Source: CAZKUN01 sp964555935
GTDB lineage: Bacteria; Armatimonadota; Zipacnadia; Zipacnadales; VGFC01
Length of the DNA stretch: 15,184 nucleotides
Reading direction: 5' to 3'
NCBI GenBank assembly: GCA_964555935.1
Contig: CAZKUN010000222.1
Location: 1 to 15,184, forward strand
Shown: positions 1 through 7,116 of the stretch, one piece after another
Numbering within the stretch: the stretch's first letter is position 1
Layout of the letters: each line of letters starts with the position of its first letter
Notes under the pieces: generated by a model
Databases searched by the model: none
The model's input: only the letters and a program-made list of their open reading frames with translations
Told to the model about the DNA's origin: nothing
Position numbers and translations under genes: made by a program

Positions 1-2
1 TT

Positions 3-569
3 CTGGTTCAGCCTTTCATGCCGATGGTGGCGAAGGAGATCCTGGCGCAGCTCGGGCTGAGCGACGCCGATGGACACACGACCTGGGACAGCGTAGCCGG
101 CGGCGCGCTCGCGGTTGGCGGCGAGATCAAGCGCGACAAGCCGATCTTCCCGCGGATCGACATGAAGCGGCCCGACGCGCAGGCCGAGGCACAGCCGAAA
201 CCGAAGGATAAGCCCAAGAAGGCCAAGAAATCGGAGCCGGAGACATCGGAAATCACCTTCGATGACTTCATGAAACTCGACTTCCGCGTGGCTGAGATCA
301 TTGCGGCCAAGAACGTGGAGGGCAAGGATCGGTTGCTCGAGCTTCAGGTCTCCCTGGGAGACGAGACGCGCACAATCGCCGCGGGGATCGCCGAGCAGTA
401 CCCGCCCGAGACGCTTGTCGGAAAACGCGTGGTTCTCGTCGCGAATCTGAAGCCCGCCAAGATTGGTGGCGTGGAGTCGCACGGTATGATCTTGGCGGCG
501 GGCGAGAAGAAGCCTCTCGCCCTCGTTACGTTGGATAGAGACTGCCCGCTGGGCTCCAAGGTGAGGTAA
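3..569 (+). CDS. metG: Methionyl-tRNA synthetase, C-terminal part (5' end outside window)
   Basis: MetRS charges tRNA-Met in the cytoplasm. The window opens inside the gene: the frame is open from base 3, so the ATG at 18 is internal, not a start. The first residues (LVQPFMPMVAKEI, then LAQLGL) match the end of the anticodon-binding helical domain. A charged, Lys/Pro-rich linker follows (around bases 168-240). The last ~105 residues form an EMAPII/Trbp111-type tRNA-binding OB fold (ITFDDFMKLDFRVAEI..., RTIAAGIAEQY..., VVLVANLKPAKIGGVESHGMILAA), which is the dimerising C-terminal domain found on long bacterial MetRS. The gene ends at TAA 567-569. The catalytic domain is not visible, so a stand-alone tRNA-binding protein cannot be strictly excluded, but the PFMP segment argues for full MetRS. 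Confidence 0.93.
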   Translation: MVQPFMPMVAKEILAQLGLSDADGHTTWDSVAGGALAVGGEIKRDKPIFPRIDMKRPDAQAEAQPKPKDKPKKAKKSEPETSEITFDDFMKLDFRVAEIIAAKNVEGKDRLLELQVSLGDETRTIAAGIAEQYPPETLVGKRVVLVANLKPAKIGGVESHGMILAAGEKKPLALVTLDRDCPLGSKVR

Positions 570-633
570 CTCACTCGCGCAGGGCGAACAACGAGCTTTG
601 CCAGGCATTTGGAGTTGGAGGAGGACTGCGTAC

Positions 634-2109
634 GTGAGACCGATGCGCAAACGCTGGGTGGCGTTCAATCTCGTCCTGCTCGGGGCGAGCCTCGTCGCGA
701 TAACGATCGTCGCCAGGCTGAGCGGCGGCGCGCACAGCATCGCCATCCAGTTCTACTACCTCCCGATTATCTGGGCGGGGTATCTGCTGGGGGATGTTGG
801 GGCGCTGTTCGCCGCGTTGGTGGCGGCGTTTCTCGCCGGCCCCGTGCTCCTGCCCGAGACGATGCAGGACGTCGGCGGCGACGCCCCCGTCACGTACGGG
901 GATATCATCCTCCCCGATATCGTTCGGACTCTCTTCTTCTTCGTTATCGGCATGGCGTCGTCGCGGATCGGCTACGCTCTGCGTCGGCGAGCGACCGAGT
1001 TTCAGACGCTGTACGGAGTGGCCCAGACGGTATCGTCCAGCCTCCGCTTGGAGGCCGTGCTCAACCTCATCGTCCAGAGCGCGATGCAGGTGATGGCCGT
1101 GAAGGCCTGCTCGCTCCGGCTCCTGACCGACGACAAGGAACGGCTCGAACTGCGGGCGGCAGACGGGCTGAGCGAGGACTACCTCAAGAAGGGTCCCATC
1201 CGGGTGGCCGAGAGCCCGGTCGACGAGCGCGTGCTGCGGGGGGAATCGGTCACCTTGCAGAATGTCGCTAAGATGCCTGGCTTCCAGTATTCGGAGGAGG
1301 CCGCCACTGAAGGCCTGACGTCGGTTCTCACGGTGCCGCTGATCAGCAAGGACGAGCCGCTTGGCGTCATTCGCGTTTACGCTCTGTCTGAGCGCAAGTT
1401 CGTCCGGGACGAGGTCGCGCTGCTGGAGGCGTTCGCCAACCAAGCCGCCGTCGCGATCGAGAACGCGTCGCTGTATGAGGACATCCGTCGCAACTACTAC
1501 GAGACTGTGCGCGCTCTGACCGTGGCCATTGAGGCTCGCGATCCGGTTACGTACGGACACTCCGAGCGCGTTACCGAAGTCGCCCAGCGCTTCGCGGGTC
1601 GACTCGAAATGGTCGAGGACGACAAGGAGTACCTGCGTTTCGCGACCGTCCTCCACGACATCGGGAAGATCGGCGTCGACACTCCGTCGCCGGACATGGA
1701 CTTTGGCGAGGCCGGCAATTTCGACATGCAGATGTTCTACCAAATGCACCCCATCATCGGGCGCAGCATCCTCCAGCCAGTCGAATTCTTGCAGCGTATC
1801 TGTCCCGTGGTGCTCTACCACCACGAACACTGGGACGGCTCGGGTTTTCCGGAAAACCTGGCCGGCGAGGACATTCCATACGACGCGCGCCTGGTGGCAA
1901 TTGTCGACGCGTACGACCATCTGGTCCATGGACCGGACGGTCAGGGGGGGATCCATCCCACGGACGCCTTCGCCGTTATCGAGGCGCAGAGCGGGACGCG
2001 GTTCGATCCCGATCTCGCGAAGCAGTTCCTGAAACTGCGCCCCGAGGAGATTGCCCGCTTCACCCTCGGCGAAGGGCCTCCGCAATCACTAGAGGCAACG
2101 GATGTCTAA
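634..2109 (+). CDS. Membrane GAF / HD-GYP signalling protein (putative c-di-GMP phosphodiesterase)
   Basis: The domain order is four hydrophobic segments (about residues 8-120), a GAF sensor domain (about 145-295, GLTSVLTVPLISKDEPLGVI and AFANQAAVAIENASLY) and an HD-GYP domain (about 300-480). HD-GYP proteins hydrolyse cyclic di-GMP with a di- or tri-metal centre. Visible metal residues are H309 (GHSERV), H341-D342 and K345 (HDIGKIG), H372 (HPIIG), H396-H397-E398 (YHHEHWDG) and D of VDAYD. The signature reads GFP instead of GYP, and the usual DALTSDRPYR stretch after VDAYD is replaced. I chose GTG 634 because GGAGGAGG at 617-624 sits 9 nt upstream. A TTG at 598 gives a 12-residue longer form and ATG 643 a shorter one. 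The stop overlaps the next gene by 8 nt, which suggests translational coupling. Activity on c-di-GMP is inferred from the family. Confidence 0.85.
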   Translation: MRPMRKRWVAFNLVLLGASLVAITIVARLSGGAHSIAIQFYYLPIIWAGYLLGDVGALFAALVAAFLAGPVLLPETMQDVGGDAPVTYGDIILPDIVRTLFFFVIGMASSRIGYALRRRATEFQTLYGVAQTVSSSLRLEAVLNLIVQSAMQVMAVKACSLRLLTDDKERLELRAADGLSEDYLKKGPIRVAESPVDERVLRGESVTLQNVAKMPGFQYSEEAATEGLTSVLTVPLISKDEPLGVIRVYALSERKFVRDEVALLEAFANQAAVAIENASLYEDIRRNYYETVRALTVAIEARDPVTYGHSERVTEVAQRFAGRLEMVEDDKEYLRFATVLHDIGKIGVDTPSPDMDFGEAGNFDMQMFYQMHPIIGRSILQPVEFLQRICPVVLYHHEHWDGSGFPENLAGEDIPYDARLVAIVDAYDHLVHGPDGQGGIHPTDAFAVIEAQSGTRFDPDLAKQFLKLRPEEIARFTLGEGPPQSLEATDV

Positions 2110-3616
2110 CATGCAGAAGGCGGCTGTAATGTGCATTCTCTGCTGTTTCACCTCATCGGGAATGGCGTTGGCCGCGGACCAGATCCCCGATGTCGGCCAG
2201 GTCGATCTCAACACCCTCACGGGAGAGGCGTGGTACCGCGCGTCGCTGCTAGGCGCGCCGGTGGGCTACCTCCACACGAACGCGTCGGTCGTGGACAACG
2301 GCGCCGGCCCGCGCCTGCGGACGGTGGAGGAGATGCTGCTGAAGATCGACTTCGGCAACGGCCCTCTCTCGATCACGGCTAATAACCAGATCGAGTACGG
2401 GCCGGACCTGCGCCCGGCCTTCCACCGCTCGCAGCAAGATGAGTTCGGGCGGCCGAAGATCATCGAGGCGACTCGGCGAGGGGACCAGCTCCACGTCAAG
2501 ACCGTCTCCGGCGACGTCGCGCGCGAGAAGATCCTGACGATCGCAGAGACGTTTGGTTCCGAACTGATCCTCTCCGTCGCGTCCTCACAGGGCAAGCTAC
2601 CCGACCACGCCGAGTATGAATTCCAATCCTTCGTACCCGAGCTTGAGATACTGGTCGACTTCACCGTCACGTGCTCCGGGCGCGAGGTGATCGAAGCCCA
2701 GGGGCAGCAGCTTGAAGCGCTCAAGATCATCTTCGCGGCCAAGGCGATTGGGCTGGAGATGAACTGGTGGGTCGACGAGCGTGGCGAGATGATCCGCCAG
2801 ACGATCCCCAGCATGATGAACCTCCTGCTCGAGAAGGTCACCGAAGAGGAAGCGATGGCTTTCCTCCCGCCGCTCGAGATCGCAGACCACATCGCCGTGG
2901 CGCAGCGGATGGGGAGCGCCAAACGGCTGACGTTCGTCCACCTGACGGGGGATTCAGACGGCATTCCCGCGGCTGAACTCGTGCCGAACGGGCCGCTGCA
3001 GAAGGTCGTGGCGACCGGCCCGCGGACGGCGCAGATTGTCGTGAAAGCCGAGACCGATGAGGGACTCGCGGGGATCAGCTTCCCGTTCTCAGGACCACAC
3101 CTGGCCGAGTACCTGGCACCGACCGACATCATTCAGTCGGGCGATCCCGCCATCATCGCGAAGGCGCGAGGAATAATCGGCGACGAGGGCGACGCGTGGG
3201 CCGCGGCCCAGAAGCTGACGAACTGGGTCTACAACAACATGGGGAAGGTCGATCACGACCCGCAACCGTATACTGCGATCGAATGTCTAACGCTGATGAA
3301 GGGCGACTGCAGCGAGCACTCAACGCTGCTTTGCGCGCTCAGCCGCGCGGTCGGGATCCCGTCGAAGTTCGTCACCGGCCTGATATACATGGATAACGGC
3401 CAGAGCCGCGGCTACTTCTACCACGCGTGGAACGAGCTATATGTCGGGCGCTGGGTGTCGGTCGACGCGACGTGGGGCGAGACGACCTCGAACGCCGGAC
3501 ATCTGACGCTGGCGTCAGGTTCACTGACCAGCGAGTCGTTCGCGCAGACCAACCTGTCCGCCGTCCGCAGCATGGGCGTTCTCAAGCTTGAGGTGGCTGA
3601 ATTCAAGACGAAGTAG
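2102..3616 (+). CDS. Exported transglutaminase-like cysteine protein
   Basis: A Sec signal peptide (KAA then VMCILCCFTSSGMALA, probable cleavage after A24) indicates export. The middle ~350 residues are beta-rich with no motif I recognise. The C-terminal ~110 residues are a transglutaminase-like core with the complete papain-like triad: C403 (GDCSEHSTLL), H441 (YHAWNELY) and D455 (SVDATWGE). Family members are peptidases or amide-exchanging enzymes acting on proteins or cell-wall peptides; the substrate here is unknown. The large N-terminal part resembles what is often attached to such cores in environmental bacteria, but I cannot name it. ATG 2102 lies inside the end of the HD-GYP gene (8-nt overlap) and no separate promoter is visible, so the two are probably one operon. 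A second in-frame ATG is at 2111. The gene ends just before a repeat-filled gap. Confidence 0.82.
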   Translation: MSNMQKAAVMCILCCFTSSGMALAADQIPDVGQVDLNTLTGEAWYRASLLGAPVGYLHTNASVVDNGAGPRLRTVEEMLLKIDFGNGPLSITANNQIEYGPDLRPAFHRSQQDEFGRPKIIEATRRGDQLHVKTVSGDVAREKILTIAETFGSELILSVASSQGKLPDHAEYEFQSFVPELEILVDFTVTCSGREVIEAQGQQLEALKIIFAAKAIGLEMNWWVDERGEMIRQTIPSMMNLLLEKVTEEEAMAFLPPLEIADHIAVAQRMGSAKRLTFVHLTGDSDGIPAAELVPNGPLQKVVATGPRTAQIVVKAETDEGLAGISFPFSGPHLAEYLAPTDIIQSGDPAIIAKARGIIGDEGDAWAAAQKLTNWVYNNMGKVDHDPQPYTAIECLTLMKGDCSEHSTLLCALSRAVGIPSKFVTGLIYMDNGQSRGYFYHAWNELYVGRWVSVDATWGETTSNAGHLTLASGSLTSESFAQTNLSAVRSMGVLKLEVAEFKTK

Positions 3617-3628
3617 ACGGCGGACGAT

Positions 3629-3658
3629 GACAGGCGAGGACGCCTGTCCTACGACGGC
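3629..3658. repeat. Hairpin repeat, GACAGGCG type, copy 1
   Basis: Arms GACAGGCG (3629-3636) and CGCCTGTC (3641-3648) flank an AGGA loop and are followed by CTACGACGGC. The whole 30-nt unit recurs identically at 4794-4823, and its arms recur at 11056-11094 with another hairpin in place of the loop. Confidence 0.9.
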
Positions 3659-3710
3659 TTCGCTACGAGGGATTGGGAGGGCGGCGGACGGCGACAGCGG
3701 CAACGGCGTC

Positions 3711-3724
3711 GGGGCTGAAGCCCC
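3711..3724. repeat. Short hairpin GGGGCT-GA-AGCCCC
   Basis: Perfect 6-bp arms with a two-base GA loop, followed by TCTTACAGGGATTGGG. It shares the purine loop and TAC-containing tail with the other hairpins of the window but not the stem sequence. Confidence 0.75.
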
Positions 3725-3810
3725 TCTTACAGGGATTGGGAGAGAGACGAGGCGAGAGGTGAAAGGTGAGCGGGTCTGACAACCCGCGGAACGGCGGACG
3801 GGGCGGGAGT

Positions 3811-3853
3811 GGAAACTTGGAAACTCAAACGACGAGTTTCCTTACGAGTTTCC
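3811..3853. repeat. Doubled GGAAACT...AGTTTCC hairpin
   Basis: The inner stem is GGAAACTC (3819-3826) with GAGTTTCC (3834-3841). It is flanked by a second, outer pair GGAAACT (3811-3817) and AGTTTCC (3847-3853), so two copies of the same stem are nested. TTACG lies between the two right arms. Confidence 0.8.
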
Positions 3854-3854
3854 G

Positions 3855-3869
3855 CGTCGCTACGCGACG
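3855..3869. repeat. Short hairpin CGTCGC-TAC-GCGACG
   Basis: Perfect 6-bp arms with a TAC loop, directly abutting the nested GGAAACT hairpin. It may be part of the same composite element. Confidence 0.6.
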
Positions 3870-3910
3870 GCAGCGGCACCACGGCAGCGCAGACCAGTGT
3901 TCCCCCCCCC

Positions 3911-3915
3911 GGAGG
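3911..3915 (+). promoter_or_regulatory. Ribosome-binding site deciding the isomerase start
   Basis: GGAGG lies 9 nt before GTG 3925. It selects this start over upstream in-frame codons that would run through repeat sequence. Nine consecutive C residues precede it directly. Confidence 0.75.
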
Positions 3916-3924
3916 ATTCACTCA

Positions 3925-4746
3925 GTGAAATCGTGCTTCTCGACGCTTGGATGTCCCGATTGGACTGTCGACCAGATAGCACAATGCGTAGAGGACTGCG
4001 GGTATCAAGGGATTGAGATTCGCGGCCTGGAAGACGAGATGTACCTGCCGAAACACCCGGCCCTCTCCCCCGCCTCGCGCGCGGCTTTCCGAACTCGCTT
4101 CGAGTCCCTCGGCTGCAAGATCGCCGGGCTCGGCGCGTCCACTCACCTCACGACTCCTCCCGGCGAGAAGCGCGATGGGCACCTGGACGAGGCGCGAGCG
4201 TTCGTGGACCTCGCGGCTGACTTGGAGTGTGGCATCGTGCGTCTCTTCGGCGGACAGATCGCCGAGGGAGACGACCGCGAAACAAGCGGCAGGCGCATTA
4301 CCGAGGCGCTCGCCGAGCTTGACCCTCACGCGCGCCAAGCCGGAGTCGTGCTCGGCGTCGAGACGCATGACGACTGGTGCCGCGGCGGCGACCTCGCTCC
4401 GGTAGTTCAGGCCGTCGGCTCGGCTTCCGTTGGCGTGCTCTGGGACATCAACCACCCGTATCGACACGGGGAATCGCCTGCGGAGACGGCCGCCGCCATC
4501 GGCGACTCGCTCGTCCATGTCCACGCGAAGGACGGCATCGAGGGCGGAAGCTACACGCTGTTTGGCGATGGCGATCTGCCGCTCGCGGACATGCTAGCCG
4601 CGATCAAAGGTCTCGGCTACGACGGCTTTGTCTCGCTCGAGTGGGAGAAGAAGTGGCATCCGGAGATCGAAGATCCCGAGATCGCGTTCCCGCAGTACGC
4701 GAAGGCGCTTGCCGCGATGCTCGGCAAGCTTGAGGAGGGTGACTGA
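3925..4746 (+). CDS. Sugar phosphate isomerase/epimerase family protein (xylose isomerase-like TIM barrel)
   Basis: This 273-residue protein has the length and layout of the AP-endonuclease-2/xylose-isomerase-like family. These are cytoplasmic metal-dependent TIM barrels that isomerise or epimerise sugars, keto-sugars or inositol derivatives. The expected metal quartet is visible at the ends of successive strands: E146 (GVETHDDW), D174 (LWDINH), H200 (HVHAKDG, with K202) and E239 (SLEWEKKWH). The N-terminus (MKSCFSTLGCPDW) is a typical first strand. GTG 3925 is chosen because GGAGG at 3911-3915 precedes it and translation further upstream is repeat-derived. The stop TGA 4744-4746 overlaps an ATG at 4746, suggesting coupling to the next gene. 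The exact substrate cannot be told from the sequence. Confidence 0.85.
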   Translation: MKSCFSTLGCPDWTVDQIAQCVEDCGYQGIEIRGLEDEMYLPKHPALSPASRAAFRTRFESLGCKIAGLGASTHLTTPPGEKRDGHLDEARAFVDLAADLECGIVRLFGGQIAEGDDRETSGRRITEALAELDPHARQAGVVLGVETHDDWCRGGDLAPVVQAVGSASVGVLWDINHPYRHGESPAETAAAIGDSLVHVHAKDGIEGGSYTLFGDGDLPLADMLAAIKGLGYDGFVSLEWEKKWHPEIEDPEIAFPQYAKALAAMLGKLEEGD

Positions 4747-4793
4747 TGAGGTGGGCGGCTGCGTTGAGCACGGCGATGGGCGCGAGGGAAGGC

Positions 4794-4823
4794 GACAGGC
4801 GAGGACGCCTGTCCTACGACGGC
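4794..4823. repeat. Hairpin repeat, GACAGGCG type, copy 2 (inside a possible coding extension)
   Basis: Identical 30-nt copy of the unit at 3629-3658: arms 4794-4801 and 4806-4813, AGGA loop, then CTACGACGGC. If the next gene starts at ATG 4746, this repeat is translated in frame; if it starts at ATG 4851, the repeat lies in the leader. Confidence 0.9.
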
Positions 4824-4850
4824 AGCGGGTCGCAAGCTGGGAGAGGCGAC

Positions 4851-6119
4851 ATGACGCAACGGGGCAGGCGCCCCGTTGCCACGCGAGCTCTGACGGTGCT
4901 TCTGATGGTCGTTGCGCCGGCGGCGTGCATGGGTCAGGCTGGCTTGCCGCCTCCCGTCATGGGTCAGATCGTCTGGCCGGAACAAGACCTCTCAACCGGG
5001 ATCGTGCGGATCTACAAGGATGCCCAGTTCAAGACGCTTGTCGACCAATTCGGCACGGGCGGCGAGAAGGGCGTCTTCGCGCTGATCATCGATCCGGGCG
5101 AGTACTACCTCATGGCGCTCGTGGACTTCAACCAGAACAAAGAGATCGATGCCGGCGACGGTCTCGGCTACTACGGCGTGACCGCGTTCGGCTCCGAAGA
5201 GAAGCCCAAGCCCCTGAAGATCACGGGCAAATCCGTCATCGGCAACGTGATGATCCCGATCGTCGCCCGGTTTGAACTCGGCGAGGATGGTCGGCCGCAC
5301 CCCGTTGGCATTGCGAACGCCGGGACGATTGACATTGCGCCGACGGGACTCCCAGCAACTGTCTCCGGGCGCATCACAGAAGCCGAAGTGGACGCGCCCA
5401 TCATCCTGATGGCGCTCGACTCAACGACCCGACACCCCGAGGCCGTGGCGCGGATCACGGCGGCCAAGCCCGAGTTCAAGTTCGAGGCATCGCCCGGAGA
5501 TTACTACATCTGCGCGTTCGCGGATGTATCGGCCGACGGCCTCGTTGGCGGCGGCGATCTCATGGGATCCATCGATGTGGCCGACTGGTCGGATCGACTG
5601 GAGTCCTTGCCCGTCATCAAGCTTGCCGACAGCGCGGAGATAGCGGACCTCGAAATCGCGCTGAACGGGAAGATCGGCGATGATTACTACATCGGACCCG
5701 AGGGCGCGGAGGGCAGGCTCAAGCTTGACCCCGCACTGCTGCCGGCCATCGTGGCGGGCGCTGTCAGGCATCCGGCGGCCGGCGTCCTCGACACGCAGAT
5801 TCGGATCACGAACGACCCCGGCATGGGCACGCCGGTGGCCTCGGTGCAGTGCGAGCGCGGGCCGGGCACGTTTATCTGCGCGCTGCCGCCGGGCGAGTAC
5901 TACCTGACGGCGATCGTCGACGAGAACCCCGACGGCGAATTCGGCCCCGGCGACACGCTCGGATTCTACGGCGTCGCCGGCCTGGGCGGCGGAGCGCCAG
6001 CACCCGTTCGGCTTGACGCGGGCTCGATTTCGGACGGTCTCGACATCACAATCGTAATGAAGATAGGCCCCGATGGGCGGCCTGAGGCGCTAACACCAGA
6101 AGCCGACGCAGAGGAATAG
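4851..6119 (+). CDS. Exported protein of three related beta-rich units, function unknown
   Basis: From ATG 4851 the protein (422 aa) has a standard signal peptide: a basic start MTQRGRRPVATRA, a hydrophobic LTVLLMVVAPAA, then C-M-G-Q. The lipobox is imperfect. The mature part repeats three times at ~125-residue spacing. The key segments are PGEYYLMALVDFNQNKEID-AGDGLGYYG, PGDYYICAFADVSADGLVGGGD and PGEYYLTAIVDENPDGEFGPGDTLGFYG, each followed by a hydrophobic strand ending in an acidic or Gly-rich turn. The D-x-N-x-D/G loops look able to bind calcium, like those in secreted carboxypeptidase-regulatory or SdrD-B-like sandwiches. I do not recognise the family. An alternative start, ATG 4746, overlaps the isomerase stop and has a strong GAGGAGGG at 4732-4739. 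It adds 35 residues, part of them encoded by a hairpin repeat, before the signal peptide. Confidence 0.75.
   Translation: MTQRGRRPVATRALTVLLMVVAPAACMGQAGLPPPVMGQIVWPEQDLSTGIVRIYKDAQFKTLVDQFGTGGEKGVFALIIDPGEYYLMALVDFNQNKEIDAGDGLGYYGVTAFGSEEKPKPLKITGKSVIGNVMIPIVARFELGEDGRPHPVGIANAGTIDIAPTGLPATVSGRITEAEVDAPIILMALDSTTRHPEAVARITAAKPEFKFEASPGDYYICAFADVSADGLVGGGDLMGSIDVADWSDRLESLPVIKLADSAEIADLEIALNGKIGDDYYIGPEGAEGRLKLDPALLPAIVAGAVRHPAAGVLDTQIRITNDPGMGTPVASVQCERGPGTFICALPPGEYYLTAIVDENPDGEFGPGDTLGFYGVAGLGGGAPAPVRLDAGSISDGLDITIVMKIGPDGRPEALTPEADAEE
4856..4879. repeat. Perfect 10-bp hairpin GCAACGGGGC inside a signal-peptide coding region
   Basis: Arms GCAACGGGGC (4856-4865) and GCCCCGTTGC (4870-4879) with an AGGC loop, followed by CACGCGAG. 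It lies in the first codons of the three-unit exported protein, where mRNA folding could limit initiation at ATG 4851. It belongs by shape to the AGGA-loop family. Confidence 0.85.
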
Positions 6120-6127
6120 CACCCGAC

Positions 6128-7066
6128 ATGACAGACCTTCGCAGCAATACCATCGCAGTGCTCATGGGCGGACAATCGGGCGAGCGCGAAGTCTCGCTCC
6201 GCAGTGGCCAGGGCGTCATCGACGCGCTAACAGAGCGGGGCTACACGGCCGTGAGCGTCGACCCGAACTGCCATCTCCCCAAGCAGCTCGCCGAGGTCGG
6301 CGCGGACATCGTGTTCAACGCGCTACACGGGGGCGCGGGTGAGAATGGGACGATCGTAGGCGCGCTCGAAGTGATGGGGATTCCCTACACGGGATGCGGC
6401 GTGCTGGCGAGCGCGCTCACCATGGACAAGATCCGGACGAAGCAGCTCCTGCGCTCGGTCGATGTCCCCGTCCCGGACGATGTCTTCAGCGACGATCCAT
6501 CGCAGGCGGATGCCGTGGCGGGCGAGGCGCTCAGGCGCATCGGCCTTCCGTGCGTGGTGAAGCCGATCTTCGAGGGCTCCAGCCTCGGCGTGACGATTCC
6601 CAAGACCGAGGACGACGTGCGGCGCGACGTGGCGGCCTGCCTCGAACAGTTTGGCGACGTGATGGTCGAGGATTTCTGCGCGGGCATGGAGATTACCGTC
6701 GGCGTTCTCGGATGCGGCAAGGAGGCGCGCGCGCTGCCAGTGCTAGAGTTGGTGCCGAAGACCGAGTTCTATGACTATGAGGCGAAGTACACCAAGGGAA
6801 TGACCGAGCTGATCTGCCCGGCGCGGATGCCCGATGAGGCCGCCGACGAGGCTCGCGACATCGCCTTGCGCGCGCACAAGGCTTGCGCGTGCCTTGGTCT
6901 TAGCCGCACGGACATGCACTTCGATGAGGGCAAGTTCATGGTCCATGAGATCAACAGCGTGCCGGGCCTGACCGAGACCAGCGATGTTCCGGCGCAGGCT
7001 CGGGCGGCGGGGATCCCGTACCCGGATCTGGTTGAGGAGATTCTCCAAAGCGCGCTCGCGCGCTGA
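6128..7066 (+). CDS. ddl: D-alanine--D-alanine ligase
   Basis: Ddl is an ATP-grasp enzyme that joins two D-alanines in the cytoplasm for peptidoglycan precursors. The 312-residue length is normal. Visible signatures are MGGQSGEREVSLRSG near the N-terminus, LHGGAGENGTIVGALE and GIPYTGCGVLASALTMDK (family signature 1 region), the ATP-grasp lysine in VVKPIFEGSSLGV, and the metal/phosphate end motif HEINSVPGLTETSDVP, the second family signature. The gene starts 8 nt after the preceding stop, with AGAGGA at 6110-6115 as a plausible ribosome-binding site. Its TGA 7064-7066 overlaps an ATG (7066) opening a 16-codon frame that leads to the next gene. No defects are seen; function is assigned with high confidence. 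Confidence 0.97.
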   Translation: MTDLRSNTIAVLMGGQSGEREVSLRSGQGVIDALTERGYTAVSVDPNCHLPKQLAEVGADIVFNALHGGAGENGTIVGALEVMGIPYTGCGVLASALTMDKIRTKQLLRSVDVPVPDDVFSDDPSQADAVAGEALRRIGLPCVVKPIFEGSSLGVTIPKTEDDVRRDVAACLEQFGDVMVEDFCAGMEITVGVLGCGKEARALPVLELVPKTEFYDYEAKYTKGMTELICPARMPDEAADEARDIALRAHKACACLGLSRTDMHFDEGKFMVHEINSVPGLTETSDVPAQARAAGIPYPDLVEEILQSALAR

Positions 7067-7116
7067 TGACAGCCTGTCGTTCAACGCTCGAAAACCGACT
7101 TCCGGTGAGACCGTGA
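7066..7116 (+). other. Possible 16-codon bridging ORF between ddl and the fusion gene
   Basis: ATG 7066 overlaps the ddl stop (TGATG). The frame runs 16 codons to TGA 7114-7116, which overlaps the GTG 7113 start of the next gene (GTGA). The next gene has only a weak ribosome-binding site, so stop-start reinitiation through this mini-frame could couple its translation to ddl. The peptide (MTACRSTLENRLPVRP) resembles nothing I know. This may be chance. Confidence 0.3.

Larger units (their letters stand above)
3617..3924. other. Intergenic region filled with hairpin repeats
   Basis: This 308-nt gap holds at least four hairpin elements (listed separately), two copies of a recurring tail TAC-N-AGGGATTGGG type (3664-3677 and 3728-3740) and a run of nine C at 3902-3910 directly before a GGAGG ribosome-binding site (3911-3915). 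Open frames crossing it look like translated repeat, not genes. I see no clear -35/-10 pair. The hairpins could stop transcription after the transglutaminase-like gene, but none has a following T-run. Confidence 0.7.

Noticed and set aside
571..2085. A 504-residue open frame on the minus strand opposite the HD-GYP gene
   Set aside because: Shadow of the GC-rich plus-strand gene. It is rich in Arg, His and Asp, has no domain, and the plus-strand frame carries clear GAF and HD-GYP motifs.
3629..3648. Rho-independent terminator after the transglutaminase-like gene
   Set aside because: The stem is strong, but no T-run follows and the same unit occurs at a coding start (4794), so it is better called a repeat.
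3766..3924. N-terminal extension of the sugar isomerase
   Set aside because: It is translated hairpin repeat; the GGAGG site and normal family N-terminus point to GTG 3925.
6984..7112. N-terminal extension of the transporter-cyclase upstream of GTG 7113
   Set aside because: It would overlap ddl by more than 80 nt and encodes an Arg-rich stretch unlike an EamA N-terminus.
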